This document shows, piece after piece, positions 53,581-61,903 of a stretch of DNA of 64,000 nucleotides. Location of the stretch: NCBI GenBank assembly GCA_008363215.1, contig RHKP01000011.1:62001-126000 (forward strand), given 5' to 3'. The DNA comes from Cyanobacteria bacterium CYA (GTDB lineage Bacteria; Planctomycetota; Phycisphaerae; Phycisphaerales; UBA1924). The stretch's first letter is position 1. Each line of letters opens with the position of its first letter. Position numbers and translations under genes: made by a program. Below the pieces are notes generated by a model, which had not been told where the DNA came from, searched no databases, and saw only the letters and a list, made by a program, of their open reading frames with translations.

Positions 53581-54369
53581 AGCCTCGTGCAGCGACGGCG
53601 CACAGTGACTAAGTGTCGGGACGCGGTGAGGGCGCGGCGGGATGCGTTTGTGCGACTCCAGGGTCGCCAGGATGCAGTCCATTGCCTCGTCCACCGAGTC
53701 GGTGACCTTGAGCAGGTCGAGGTCTTCGGGGCCGATGGTGCCCTCGGAAAGCAGACGATCGCGGACGAAGCCGAAGAGCGGATCCCAGAAGTCCTTGCCC
53801 ATGAGGATGAGCGGGAACTCCTCGATCTTGCGGGTCTGGATGAGCACTGCGGTCTCGAAGATCTCGTCGAGCGTGCCGAATCCGCCGGGTAACGCCACGA
53901 AGGCGTCGGAATACTTGACGAGCATTACCTTGCGGACAAAGAAGTAGTGGAACTCCACGAACTTGTCGAGGAAGGCGTTGGGATGCTGTTCTTCGGGCAG
54001 TTCGATGTTGCATCCCAGGGAAAGCCCGCCGGCTTCTTTGGCGCCGCGGTTGGCGGCCTCCATGATGCCTGGGCCGCCGCCGGTCATGACCGCCAGCCTC
54101 GCCTGCGCCAGGGCCGCGCCCATCTGCCGCGCCAGGGTGTAGTAGCGATGGTCTTCATCAAAGCGGGCCGAGCCGAAGACGGTCACACAAGGCCCGATGA
54201 AGTGCAGTTGCCGAAATCCGCGGATGAACTCTCGGAAGATGCGAACGCTGCGGAATAACTCCTCGCGGCGGAGTTTCGGGCCTTCAAGCAGTTTGGACTC
54301 ATCGCCGGAGGGCGGGCGCTTGCCCCAGTGCCAGCGCGATGCTTTGCCATTGCCATTCGAGCGAGTCAC
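53575..54369 (-). CDS. LOG-family protein (lysine decarboxylase-like, TIGR00730)
   Basis: 264 residues. It shows the LOG signatures VTVFGSARF, VMTGGGPGIMEAANRGAKEAGG (Rossmann glycine loop) and the catalytic ALPGGFGTLDEIFE (159-172). Plant LOG enzymes release active cytokinins from nucleotide precursors; bacterial members are nucleotide 5'-monophosphate phosphoribohydrolases. The N-terminal ~45-residue extension is polar. The gene converges with the glycosyltransferase and overlaps its end by six bases. Confidence 0.9.
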   Translation of the reverse strand: MTRSNGNGKASRWHWGKRPPSGDESKLLEGPKLRREELFRSVRIFREFIRGFRQLHFIGPCVTVFGSARFDEDHRYYTLARQMGAALAQARLAVMTGGGPGIMEAANRGAKEAGGLSLGCNIELPEEQHPNAFLDKFVEFHYFFVRKVMLVKYSDAFVALPGGFGTLDEIFETAVLIQTRKIEEFPLILMGKDFWDPLFGFVRDRLLSEGTIGPEDLDLLKVTDSVDEAMDCILATLESHKRIPPRPHRVPTLSHCAPSLHEAS

Positions 54370-54761
54370 GACAAACTCCCCGGGAAACGGGATTCTAGGA
54401 AGCCACCCGGTCCCAGATCGGCGTGGTGCGAATCATCGACCGGAACGACTCGGCACGCCGTCCAGAGAACTTGATGGGTTTTTGCCATGTTTGGGGGAGT
54501 TCCAAGCGCATGATCGGCGCGTTTACCGCCCCTGGCGCTGCGTGCGGGTGTTCATGCATCCTATCGGACCTGCGGGGGCAGGGGTGAGTAGCCGTGTGCT
54601 GGGAGGCAGGAGTCCCCCCGATCAGGCAAGGCGCCGGGCGGTGTTGAAGGTTCCGTGCTCGGATGTGCCGATAAGTCACAGTGAAAGTTAGCGGTACGCA
54701 ACCGGAGCAGGAGGCGGTAGGCTTTGGGTCAGGGCGCCGGGAAGGCGCGCAGAAGAGAGGC
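54370..54761. other. Intergenic region
   Basis: 392 bases between divergent genes. No supported gene or recognizable structural RNA was found. An AGAGAGG ribosome binding site lies at its right end for the following gene. Confidence 0.35.
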
Positions 54762-55580
54762 ATGAAGACCTGGTCGACCATGCTGTGTCTATTTGCACTG
54801 GCGGCGCTGGGCTTGCCGGCGAGTGCTCAGCGTGATGAGCAGGCGTCCGGTCCGACGCCGGTGAGCCTGTCGTTCGATCGACTGGTGCGGACGGGCAGGT
54901 CGCCTCTGGCGCCAGAGGGGAGCCCGGCGCGCGGTCTGCCCGAGCAAGGCGATGCGACGCTGGAGGTGCATTATCCGCTGCTGGGGACGCTGGACGCCGC
55001 CGAGGACGCGGAGATCTTTGAGCAGCCTCGGGATGTGCTCGGCGAACTGGGGCTGAGCGTGGCGCGAGACACGGCGTTGCGGGACGGGGGCATCGGCGCG
55101 ATGGAGAGCGCGACGGGCTCGGAGATACTGTCGGGCTATGCCGAGCCGAACGGCGAGTTCGAGTTGTACGACATCTCGGTGCGTCTGGGTGAACTGAAGC
55201 GGAAGGACGTGGGACTGTCTCTGCTGGCCGGGTTCAGGGCGATCCGGGCCGAGGTCGGGCAGGTGAGTGTGTCGCAGGATCGGCTGGGAAGAACAACGAC
55301 GACCTATCGCGACGAGCAGGGTGTGGTGGCGGTGCCGGTAGTGGGGACGGGGGTGTTCTGGAACCCCAGCGATGAGGTGCATTTTCGCGGGGGCGTGTCA
55401 ACGCACACGATTTCTGACGCGACGTTTTTCGACCTGCGGGCCGAGGCGGAGATCAAGTTGCGCTACAACGTCGGGCTGACGGCCGGGTACGAGTACGTCC
55501 ACTCGGTGATGCAGGTGCACAACATGGATGCGCGTTTGAGTGAGGCGGGGCTTTTCGCCCGGATCCAGATCAAGTTTTGA
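54762..55580 (+). CDS. Outer-membrane beta-barrel-like protein
   Basis: 272 residues from the ATG at 54762 (AGAGAGG upstream), with a signal peptide ending in LPASAQ. The mature part alternates hydrophobic and polar residues in repeated strands (ELYDISVRLGELKRKDVGLSLLAGF, EAEIKLRYNVGLTAGYEYVHSVM). It ends RIQIKF, with a C-terminal phenylalanine as in outer-membrane barrels. About eight to ten strands are plausible. No family name can be given. A planctomycete cell envelope with an outer membrane is consistent. Confidence 0.7.
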   Translation: MKTWSTMLCLFALAALGLPASAQRDEQASGPTPVSLSFDRLVRTGRSPLAPEGSPARGLPEQGDATLEVHYPLLGTLDAAEDAEIFEQPRDVLGELGLSVARDTALRDGGIGAMESATGSEILSGYAEPNGEFELYDISVRLGELKRKDVGLSLLAGFRAIRAEVGQVSVSQDRLGRTTTTYRDEQGVVAVPVVGTGVFWNPSDEVHFRGGVSTHTISDATFFDLRAEAEIKLRYNVGLTAGYEYVHSVMQVHNMDARLSEAGLFARIQIKF

Positions 55581-55624
55581 GCGGGGCAAGCGACCGATCC
55601 GCCGGACGGGGCGGGCTGGGCGCG

Positions 55625-55653
55625 TTGATTTGAGCGGGCCGACCTCGAATACT
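55625..55653 (+). promoter_or_regulatory. Sigma-70-like promoter of the YrdC-phosphatase gene
   Basis: TTGATT (55625-55630) and AATACT (55648-55653) are spaced by 17 bases. The -10 ends five bases before the GTG start at 55659, so transcription would begin at the start codon, giving a leaderless mRNA. Confidence 0.5.
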
Positions 55654-55658
55654 GGCTC

Positions 55659-56762
55659 GTGGCAGAAAGTCCAACCATGCTGAAGATGCCGGGGGCGACC
55701 TCGGAACGGGTGGCCCGGGCGGCGACCGAGGCGTTGCTGGCCGGGCGACTGGTGGTGATCCCCACGGACACGGTGTATGGCGTCGCCGGGCGGGCCGACG
55801 ATCCAAGCGCGGTGGAGGCGCTGCGGGGGTTGTCGCGTGCGGGCGGGGGCAGCCTGACGTGGCACGCGCCCACAGCCGAGGCCGCGGTCGAGGGGCTGGC
55901 GATCACGGCGCTGGCGCACAGGCGGTTGTTGAGCCGGTTCCTTCCCGGGCCGGTGCGGTTCGTAATCGAGTTGCCCGAGAGCGTGTTGGCGCAGGTGTGC
56001 GGTCGGCTGGGAGTGCCGCGCGGAGTGATCGAGGACGGGACGGCCCTGCGCGTGCGGGTGCCCGGCTCGGCGGTGAGCAGTTCGGTGCTCGAGAGCGTGC
56101 CGCGTCCGGTGGTGATGATCCGGGCTGCGGCGGCGGGTTGGGGAGCAGGGGCGGGGGGACAGGATGATCGACGCCTGGGCGAGGTGACCGACGAGCGTGT
56201 GGGGTGTGTGATCGACGCGGGGACGTTGCCGATCGGCAAGCCGGCGACGACGGTGCGTCTGCACGCCGGCGGCGGGTTTGAGGTGGAAAGTGAAGGCGCG
56301 GTGAGCGGCACCGAGATCATGCACGCCGTGGAGCGTGTCGTGCTGTTCGTGTGCACCGGGAACACGTGCCGCAGCCCGATGGCCGAGGGAATCGCGCGCA
56401 GTTTGTTCAAGCCCGAGGAACTGACGACGGTGCTGTCGGCCGGAGTGGCGACAGCCGACGGGTTGCCGGTGGCCGGAGAAGCCGTCGAGGCGTTGGCGCG
56501 GGACGGCATCGATATCTCGGGTCATCGCACGCGGCAGTTGACGCGAGACCTGATCCGTCGCGCTGCGGCGATTTATGTGATGACCGACGCGCACCTGCAG
56601 CGTGTGCTCGAGATCGAGCCTTCGGCCCGCGATCGTGTACAGAAATTAGATCCGGCGGGAAACATCACAGACCCCGTGGGCATGCCGCTGGAGGCGTACC
56701 TGGAAACGAGCCGCATCTTGCGGACGCTGATCGAGCGTCGGGTGAAGGAGTTGTCGGCATGA
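55659..56762 (+). CDS. Fused YrdC/Sua5-like domain and low-molecular-weight tyrosine phosphatase
   Basis: 367 residues from the GTG at 55659. Residues ~15-215 are a YrdC/Sua5/TsaC-type domain (VVIPTDTVYGVAGRA, PGPVRFVIELP, TALRVRVP). Residues ~227-365 are a low-molecular-weight phosphatase/arsenate-reductase fold with VLFVCTGNTCRSPMAEG (C232, R238) and the catalytic-acid loop ITDPVG. TsaC makes threonylcarbamoyl-AMP for tRNA t6A. Here the KxRP...PL substrate motif near residue 58 is replaced by LSRA, so activity is uncertain. The rpiB gene overlaps its stop (ATGA), a pairing also seen in other bacteria. Confidence 0.88.
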   Translation: MAESPTMLKMPGATSERVARAATEALLAGRLVVIPTDTVYGVAGRADDPSAVEALRGLSRAGGGSLTWHAPTAEAAVEGLAITALAHRRLLSRFLPGPVRFVIELPESVLAQVCGRLGVPRGVIEDGTALRVRVPGSAVSSSVLESVPRPVVMIRAAAAGWGAGAGGQDDRRLGEVTDERVGCVIDAGTLPIGKPATTVRLHAGGGFEVESEGAVSGTEIMHAVERVVLFVCTGNTCRSPMAEGIARSLFKPEELTTVLSAGVATADGLPVAGEAVEALARDGIDISGHRTRQLTRDLIRRAAAIYVMTDAHLQRVLEIEPSARDRVQKLDPAGNITDPVGMPLEAYLETSRILRTLIERRVKELSA

Positions 56763-57223
56763 GGATCGCGCTGGGATCGGATCACCGTGGCTACAAGCAG
56801 ACGGCTCACCTGGTCGATCTGCTCGGCTCGCAGGGCTACCAGACGCAGTGGCTGGGCACGTGCTCGGAGCAGGCGTGCGACTATCCCGAACTGGCGTGGA
56901 AAGTGGGGCAGGCGATCAAGGCAGGCGAGGCCGACCTGGGCATCCTGATCTGCGGCACGGGCATCGGCATGTCGATCGCCGCCAACAAGGTGCACGGCGT
57001 GCGGGCCGCGGTGGTGCATGACGAACTGACGGCGCAACTGTCGCGCAGTCACAACAACGCGAACGTGCTGTGCCTTTCGGCCGACCTGCTCGGCGAACGC
57101 TTCATCGACAAGATCGTCGAGGTGTGGCTGAAGACCGAGTTCGAGGGCGGACGGCACGCGCGACGCGTGGCGAAGATTCACGCGATCGAAGAGGGGCATG
57201 ACCCCGCGGAGATGAAGGCCTGA
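56759..57223 (+). CDS. rpiB: Ribose-5-phosphate isomerase B
   Basis: 154 residues; the ATG overlaps the preceding stop. It has the full RpiB/LacAB signature: MRIALGSDHRGY, CSEQACDYPELA, GILICGTGIGMSIAANK with catalytic C65, and RSHNNANVLCL with H98. It interconverts ribose 5-phosphate and ribulose 5-phosphate in the pentose phosphate pathway. Length is normal for the family. Tight coupling with the YrdC-phosphatase fusion suggests co-translation. Confidence 0.95.
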   Translation: MRIALGSDHRGYKQTAHLVDLLGSQGYQTQWLGTCSEQACDYPELAWKVGQAIKAGEADLGILICGTGIGMSIAANKVHGVRAAVVHDELTAQLSRSHNNANVLCLSADLLGERFIDKIVEVWLKTEFEGGRHARRVAKIHAIEEGHDPAEMKA

Positions 57224-57387
57224 AACGGGGCATGGGTATGGGGGAGTGTCCGGAGGGTATGCTGCCTCGGCATGGGCGCAGGGACGCGGTGTCTCTTGGT
57301 CGCAACGATCACGCTTTACCGCGCCAAAATCAGATTGACACACCCGCTATGAACTTGTAGGATTGGTCATGCTTCGGGAGGTGAACC

Positions 57388-57852
57388 GTGGGCGAATGCC
57401 ATCGGTTTCCGTTCTTTGTTGCATACCTTCTCGCTGTGACGCTGCTTGCTGGGGCAGCGGCGAAGGCTTGGGATGTTGACCCAACCATTCGTGTCCTCAT
57501 CGCGCATTGGGGCCTGAGCGCAATCAGTGCTCTCTGGGTGGTGTGGGTGTTGATCGGACTTGAGACTGGGCTGGGCGCATGGCTGGTCGGTGCCTCTGCA
57601 AAAAGGGGGGCGCTCGTCGTCACAGGCTTCTTCCTCATCGCAGTTTCTTCAAGTCCTGCGTTGCAGTGGCTGCGGCACGACCTGACGTCGTGCGGGTGCG
57701 GTCTTCCTGAATGGGCCAGTCACCCGCTGATGGCGATTTTCGGAAGAAATCTCCCTCTGGCGCTGGCGGCTTTCGGGGCGGCGTGGCCCATTCGAGTTGC
57801 TCGCTCGGCGCCAAAGGACGCGGAGCATGAGGAGGGTGACCCGTGCAAATGA
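57388..57852 (+). CDS. MauE-like membrane protein
   Basis: 154 residues from the GTG at 57388, with a GGGAGG ribosome binding site seven bases upstream. Four hydrophobic segments are evident. After the third lies CGCGLPEW (about residues 112-119), comparable with the CGCFGE of the MauE-like protein at 33651. MauE-type proteins are thought to help form disulfides in exported proteins. The gene's stop overlaps the start of a cysteine-rich secreted peptide, which makes a maturation role attractive. Overall similarity to MauE is moderate. Confidence 0.6.
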   Translation: MGECHRFPFFVAYLLAVTLLAGAAAKAWDVDPTIRVLIAHWGLSAISALWVVWVLIGLETGLGAWLVGASAKRGALVVTGFFLIAVSSSPALQWLRHDLTSCGCGLPEWASHPLMAIFGRNLPLALAAFGAAWPIRVARSAPKDAEHEEGDPCK

Positions 57853-58136
57853 AGTTCAGCCGTATGGTCAGCGGGTTGGGGATCGGCATCGCGGTCGTTT
57901 GCTCAGTGGCTTCGATGGCGCTGGCCTCGGACGTGGAGTGCAGACTTGAGTGGACCGACTGCGACGGGCTCCATCACATCATGTCGTGGACCTGCCCCGA
58001 GGGCAAGAACTGCTGCGAAAATGTGTTGAAGCGCAGAACCGGGGAAAACACGTCCTGTATCGTCTCGGTGACGCACTTCTGCAAGGAGGATTTGACTCAT
58101 TGTCACACCATTCATTGGGAGCCAATTCCTAAGTAA
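57849..58136 (+). CDS. Secreted eight-cysteine peptide
   Basis: 95 residues from the ATG at 57849, which overlaps the MauE-like stop (ATGA). A signal peptide (SRMVSGLGIGIAVVCSVASMALAS) precedes a mature part of about 65 residues with eight cysteines: VECRLEWTDC, SWTCPEGKNCC, TSCIVS, HFCKEDLTHCH. The even number in so short a peptide suggests four disulfides. No family is recognized. Its overlap with a putative disulfide-related membrane protein points to a matched substrate-enzyme pair. Confidence 0.72.
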   Translation: MKFSRMVSGLGIGIAVVCSVASMALASDVECRLEWTDCDGLHHIMSWTCPEGKNCCENVLKRRTGENTSCIVSVTHFCKEDLTHCHTIHWEPIPK

Positions 58137-58150
58137 GCGAAGGAGATGCC

Positions 58151-58885
58151 ATGAATCGGTCTCATGTGGCGGCTCTCGCAATCGCCGGGGCAGGGCTGGT
58201 GATGTTGTCCGTATCTGTTGCCCGATTCTGGCCGAGGTCTACTACCGCTCCGGGTCCATCGGACGATTCGCAGGTCATGGCATCACCAGAAATCTCAGAG
58301 CAAATCGCGGCCAAGTATCCCCTTGGGGCGGAAGCCGGCGCCAGCGCGGTGGCCGATGAACTATCTGGTTCGATCCGTATGGTCGACGGGGTCGACGGGG
58401 CGACGTTGAACTCGTTTCGAGCGGCCGCTCGGGATGCTGTCGCGGCGTATTTGTCCGAGCACCGAACCGAATTCAATACTTACTTGGAATCCATGGGTGT
58501 CCTGCCGATCGGGGAGGGTGGCAGTGACGACAGCGAACAGTGGCTGGCGTTCCGGAGGTGCTTCGGCGATGCGAGGTTTGACCCGTCCAGTGCGGTCATG
58601 ATACAGCGAACGCGAGGCGGCACCGTCCTGGTACAAGCGGGCTCCGGCCCGGTGCGGCTCACTGAGCGTCCAGAGGCGCGTCCGGAGTGGGCGCGCTCGC
58701 CACGTGATTCATATGAGTTGCGTGTGAAAGGGCTGTTTCGCGCCTATGCGGCCGGCAGCCCGCAGTTCGAGGCGACCCTTGGGATCGAATTCGCACACGA
58801 CCCGAGAACGGATCACTGGGTTCTGGTTCGAACACGGCTCTATGACGTGCCGGACGGCGTGATGGTGGTGGATCCCCCTGTTTGA
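58151..58885 (+). CDS. Membrane-anchored or secreted hypothetical protein
   Basis: 244 residues, ATG at 58151 with AAGGAG upstream. An N-terminal hydrophobic helix (VAALAIAGAGLVMLSVSVARFW) is followed by a proline/serine-rich linker and a globular extracytoplasmic domain. No known motif is seen. Spaced 14 bases after the cysteine-rich peptide gene and followed by a prepilin-like gene, it belongs to the same small cassette. Confidence 0.68.
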   Translation: MNRSHVAALAIAGAGLVMLSVSVARFWPRSTTAPGPSDDSQVMASPEISEQIAAKYPLGAEAGASAVADELSGSIRMVDGVDGATLNSFRAAARDAVAAYLSEHRTEFNTYLESMGVLPIGEGGSDDSEQWLAFRRCFGDARFDPSSAVMIQRTRGGTVLVQAGSGPVRLTERPEARPEWARSPRDSYELRVKGLFRAYAAGSPQFEATLGIEFAHDPRTDHWVLVRTRLYDVPDGVMVVDPPV

Positions 58886-58927
58886 AGTTCCCATGGAAGG
58901 AGGCCGGAGATCCGGTGAGGTGATGCC

Positions 58928-59653
58928 ATGACGAGCCTCGCAAGCGTGCGACAAGCGCGCGGGCTGACATTGGTAGAAGTCCTGCTATGCGTCGGCATCA
59001 TGGGCATTCTGCTCTCGATTCTCTTGCCGGCCGCGGCGAGGGCACGTGATTCGGCGCGTCAGACGGTGAGTTGTTCCAATCTCCGTCAAATCTTCTCAAC
59101 GATTGAAATCTACGCGAATGACTCAGGTGGCCGATATCCCGCGATCGTCGAAGGCAGGATGTATCAGGTCAGTGATGCGGTCTGGGTCAGTTATTCATAC
59201 TGGCAGATTGCATCCGTCTGGCCGGGAGTGATCTACAACTACCTGGCCATTGATGAGATCCCAGATGTCTTCATATCCCCGGGGAGTCTTCGGCATGAGT
59301 TCCCCAGTTCTTACGCATATAGCACGTCGTTCGCGGGCTCGCCGCTCTTGTGGCGTGAGGAGGCCGCGGCGCGGCCGGAGTATCGACGAGGGCAGCGCGT
59401 CTCTGACGTAACGTATCCCTCGGCGAAGGTGCTTCTTTGGGATGAGGAGTTGGGCTTCCTGCGCGACGAGCCGCGGTGCATCGAAGTCGATTTGGCGGAG
59501 CGAGTTCCAACAGCCACGGCCGACGGTGCTGTGCGAGTTCGCATTCCGGTTGACGCGACCGTTCCAGTTGTCAACCCATTCCAGCACCCGCTCGATCATC
59601 AGCGTTTGCACAACACGCGTCATGGTGTGGCTGGAGTGGATTACCTGGATTGA
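58928..59653 (+). CDS. Prepilin-like protein (DUF1559-related type)
   Basis: 241 residues, ATG at 58928 with GAGGTGATG upstream. The leader QARG followed by LTLVEVLLCVGIMGILLSILLPAA is a type IV prepilin/pseudopilin signal with E5. The next region (ARDSARQTVSCSNLRQIFSTIEIYANDSGGRYP) has the DUF1559-style CSNNLRQIG pattern common in planctomycetes. The C-terminus contains HQRLHNTRHGVAGVDYLD, similar to the RH.G..N..F.DGHV ending of that family. It closes the 57388-59653 cassette. Confidence 0.85.
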   Translation: MTSLASVRQARGLTLVEVLLCVGIMGILLSILLPAAARARDSARQTVSCSNLRQIFSTIEIYANDSGGRYPAIVEGRMYQVSDAVWVSYSYWQIASVWPGVIYNYLAIDEIPDVFISPGSLRHEFPSSYAYSTSFAGSPLLWREEAAARPEYRRGQRVSDVTYPSAKVLLWDEELGFLRDEPRCIEVDLAERVPTATADGAVRVRIPVDATVPVVNPFQHPLDHQRLHNTRHGVAGVDYLD

Positions 59654-59693
59654 TCGTCAAGCCCGCTCAGTACGTGTGTCCGAACACTGATTG

Positions 59694-60812
59694 TCACTCG
59701 TCTCCGAAGCACGTGTACACGCTGCGGGCCGCTTCGATGAGCGGGTGATCGAGTGGGACGAGGCGCTGCTTGTTGGCGGCTGCGGTGATCTCGATGTCGC
59801 CGAGGTTGGCGCCCTGCATGACGACGAGGCGGTTGCGCTTGCCGGAGTGCATGAGGCGCATGGCGTGGTCGCCGAAGAGGGTTGCGAGGACGCGGTCTCC
59901 GGCGACGGGCGTGCCCCCGCGCTGGACGTGACCGAGGACGACGTAGCGGCTCTCGATCTGTGTGCAGGATTCGATTTCGTTGGCCAGCCACTTGCCGATG
60001 CCGCCGAGGCGGATGGGATCGGGGCTGGCGGGGTCGACGCGTTCGACGATCTGCTTTCCGCCGATGGGCTTGGCGCCTTCGGAGGCGCAGATGATGGTGA
60101 AGCGTTTGCCGCGGCGGGAGCGCTTCTCGCAGAAGTCGCAGACCCTCTGGAGATTGAAGGGGATTTCGGGCAGGAGGATCACGTCGGAGCCGCTGGCCAC
60201 GCCGGCGTGCAGCGCGATCCAGCCGGCGTTGCGTCCCATGACCTCGACGACCATGACGCGGTGGTGACTGGCGGCGGTGGTGTGCACGCGGTCGAGGGCT
60301 TCGGTCGCGACGGAAACGGCGGTCTGGAAGCCGAAGGTGATGTCGGTGCCGAAGAGATCGTTGTCGATGGTCTTGGGCACGCCGATGCAGTTGATGCCCA
60401 GGTCGGCGAAGGGCTTGGCGGCCGACATGGTGCCGTCGCCCCCGATGCACACCAGGGCCTGGATGCCGTGGAGCTGCAGGTGGGTCATGCAGACATCGGT
60501 GAGGTCTTTGAAGACGAGTTTGCCGTCGGGCCCGGTGCCGACGGGGTACTTCTGCGGATTGGCCTTGTTGGACGAGCCGAGGATGGTGCCTCCCATGGCC
60601 AGGATGTTGGAGACGTCGTCAGTCTTGAGCGGGCGGATGCGATCTTCAATCAGACCGAGGAAGCCGTCCTCGATGCCGAGGACGTCCATGCCGTGGAAGA
60701 TGGCGTCCTTGGTGACGGCTCGGATGACGGCGTTGAGCCCGGGGCAATCGCCCCCGCCAGTGAGGACGCCGACGCGTGTGATGCCGGATGCCGAGCAACG
60801 GTCGGTTTGCAT
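59694..60812 (-). CDS. pfkA: 6-phosphofructokinase, group III type
   Basis: 372 residues. It has the PFK signatures GGGDCPGLNAVIRAV (19-33), CIGGDGTMSAA (122-132), PKTIDND (146-152) and the catalytic VMVVEVMGRNAGWIAL. At the two positions that separate ATP- from pyrophosphate-dependent enzymes it has G127 (ATP-like) and K147 (PPi-like), the mixed pattern of actinobacterial-type group III PFKs that use ATP. It phosphorylates fructose 6-phosphate in glycolysis. The gene converges on the prepilin-like gene. Confidence 0.93.
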   Translation of the reverse strand: MQTDRCSASGITRVGVLTGGGDCPGLNAVIRAVTKDAIFHGMDVLGIEDGFLGLIEDRIRPLKTDDVSNILAMGGTILGSSNKANPQKYPVGTGPDGKLVFKDLTDVCMTHLQLHGIQALVCIGGDGTMSAAKPFADLGINCIGVPKTIDNDLFGTDITFGFQTAVSVATEALDRVHTTAASHHRVMVVEVMGRNAGWIALHAGVASGSDVILLPEIPFNLQRVCDFCEKRSRRGKRFTIICASEGAKPIGGKQIVERVDPASPDPIRLGGIGKWLANEIESCTQIESRYVVLGHVQRGGTPVAGDRVLATLFGDHAMRLMHSGKRNRLVVMQGANLGDIEITAAANKQRLVPLDHPLIEAARSVYTCFGDE

Positions 60813-60934
60813 TGTGTCAGATTATCGGAGGTGGGGGACGTGTGTCGTGAGAATGGGGGGTGTCGTGCAATTGTCCCCCGGTGGAGTTCGTTGAGCAATG
60901 TGGATTCGAGGGTGGGTCCGACGGAGGCATGACG

Positions 60935-61744
60935 ATGAACAGCAACGTGAAATGGGCAACGGCGGTTGGACTGGGTTTGGTGACCGGGCTGGCGCTGGCC
61001 CAGCCGGCGGGGATCCAGGGGCAGGGGCGCCCCCAGCGGCAGATGCTGCAGGACGGCTCAGGTCCGAACGGGCAGGGACCGCGGTTCGGCGGGCGCATGG
61101 GCGATCAGGTGCGCGAGCGACTTCGTGAGCACATGGTTGAGATGTTCGACCTGGACGGCGACGGGGTGCTCAATGAGGGCGAGCGGGCCGAGGCCGAGGC
61201 GCACCGTCAGGCCCGGGCCGAGAAGGCTCGCGCCAAGTTGCTCGAGAAGTTTGATGCGGACAAGGACGGGCAGTTGGGGGTTGAGGAGCGGCAGGCGGCC
61301 CGCGAGCACTTTCGGGCCGAAGCCAAGCAGTTCCACGAGGAGTTGTTGAGCAAGTTCGACATGGACGCCGACGGGCAGTTGAGTCCGGAAGAGCGGCAGG
61401 AGGCTCGAGCGGCGATGCAAGAGCAGATGGAGGCGTGGCGGGGCGAACTGATCGCCAGGTTTGACAAGGACGGGGACGGGAAGTTGAACGTCGAGGAGCG
61501 CGACGCGGCCGAGGAAGCCGGCGCGTTTGAGGATCGCCCGGTTCCGGGCTGGGTGCGTGGGGCGCGGAGGCTTTTCGACGGCGGTCGCGGGCCAGGCTCA
61601 GAGGGCGCGCGGTTCGGACCGGGCATGGGCCCGAGAGGCCCCGGCGCCGGGCCGGGCCGATTCGGTCCGGGCACCGGCCCAGGGGTGCTGCGTTTGGAAG
61701 GGGAGCAGGTGCCGGGTGCGCGCGGTCCGCGGCGTCCGGAGTAA
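60935..61744 (+). CDS. Secreted EF-hand calcium-binding protein
   Basis: 269 residues from the ATG at 60935, seven bases after GGAGG; an ATG at 60929 is too close. A signal peptide ends in ALAQ. Four EF-hand loops are visible: DLDGDGVLNEGE, DADKDGQLGVEE, DMDADGQLSPEE and DKDGDGKLNVEE. A Gly/Pro-rich, probably disordered tail (GPRGPGAGPGRFGPGTGPG) follows. Secreted EF-hand proteins with this form are common in planctomycetes. Target or partner is unknown. Two hairpins follow its stop. Confidence 0.88.
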   Translation: MNSNVKWATAVGLGLVTGLALAQPAGIQGQGRPQRQMLQDGSGPNGQGPRFGGRMGDQVRERLREHMVEMFDLDGDGVLNEGERAEAEAHRQARAEKARAKLLEKFDADKDGQLGVEERQAAREHFRAEAKQFHEELLSKFDMDADGQLSPEERQEARAAMQEQMEAWRGELIARFDKDGDGKLNVEERDAAEEAGAFEDRPVPGWVRGARRLFDGGRGPGSEGARFGPGMGPRGPGAGPGRFGPGTGPGVLRLEGEQVPGARGPRRPE

Positions 61745-61748
61745 GGGT

Positions 61749-61830
61749 CCTCGGCTCGGCCGGTGCTGGGGCCTGTCGAGCCGAGGAGAGGGGTTCGGGG
61801 AATGCCCGGGTGGAGATCTTCCGCCCGGGC
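61749..61830 (+). terminator. Double hairpin after the EF-hand gene
   Basis: A ten-base-pair perfect stem, CCTCGGCTCG (61749-61758) with CGAGCCGAGG (61777-61786), is followed by an 11-base-pair stem, GCCCGGGTGGA with TCCGCCCGGGC (61804-61830, one G-T pair). The second is followed by GGCCATTTT. The tandem arrangement lies just after the stop codon and looks like transcription termination. Confidence 0.55.
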
Positions 61831-61903
61831 GGCCATTTTGTGGACGATGGGTCTGCGAACTGTTTGGTCTGGCTCGGCATGGCGCGTGCGGTAGGATCTG
61901 TCG

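Noticed and set aside
54370-54761. Possible structural RNA such as SRP RNA
   Set aside because: The tetraloop and asymmetric-loop motifs of SRP RNA are not present on either strand.
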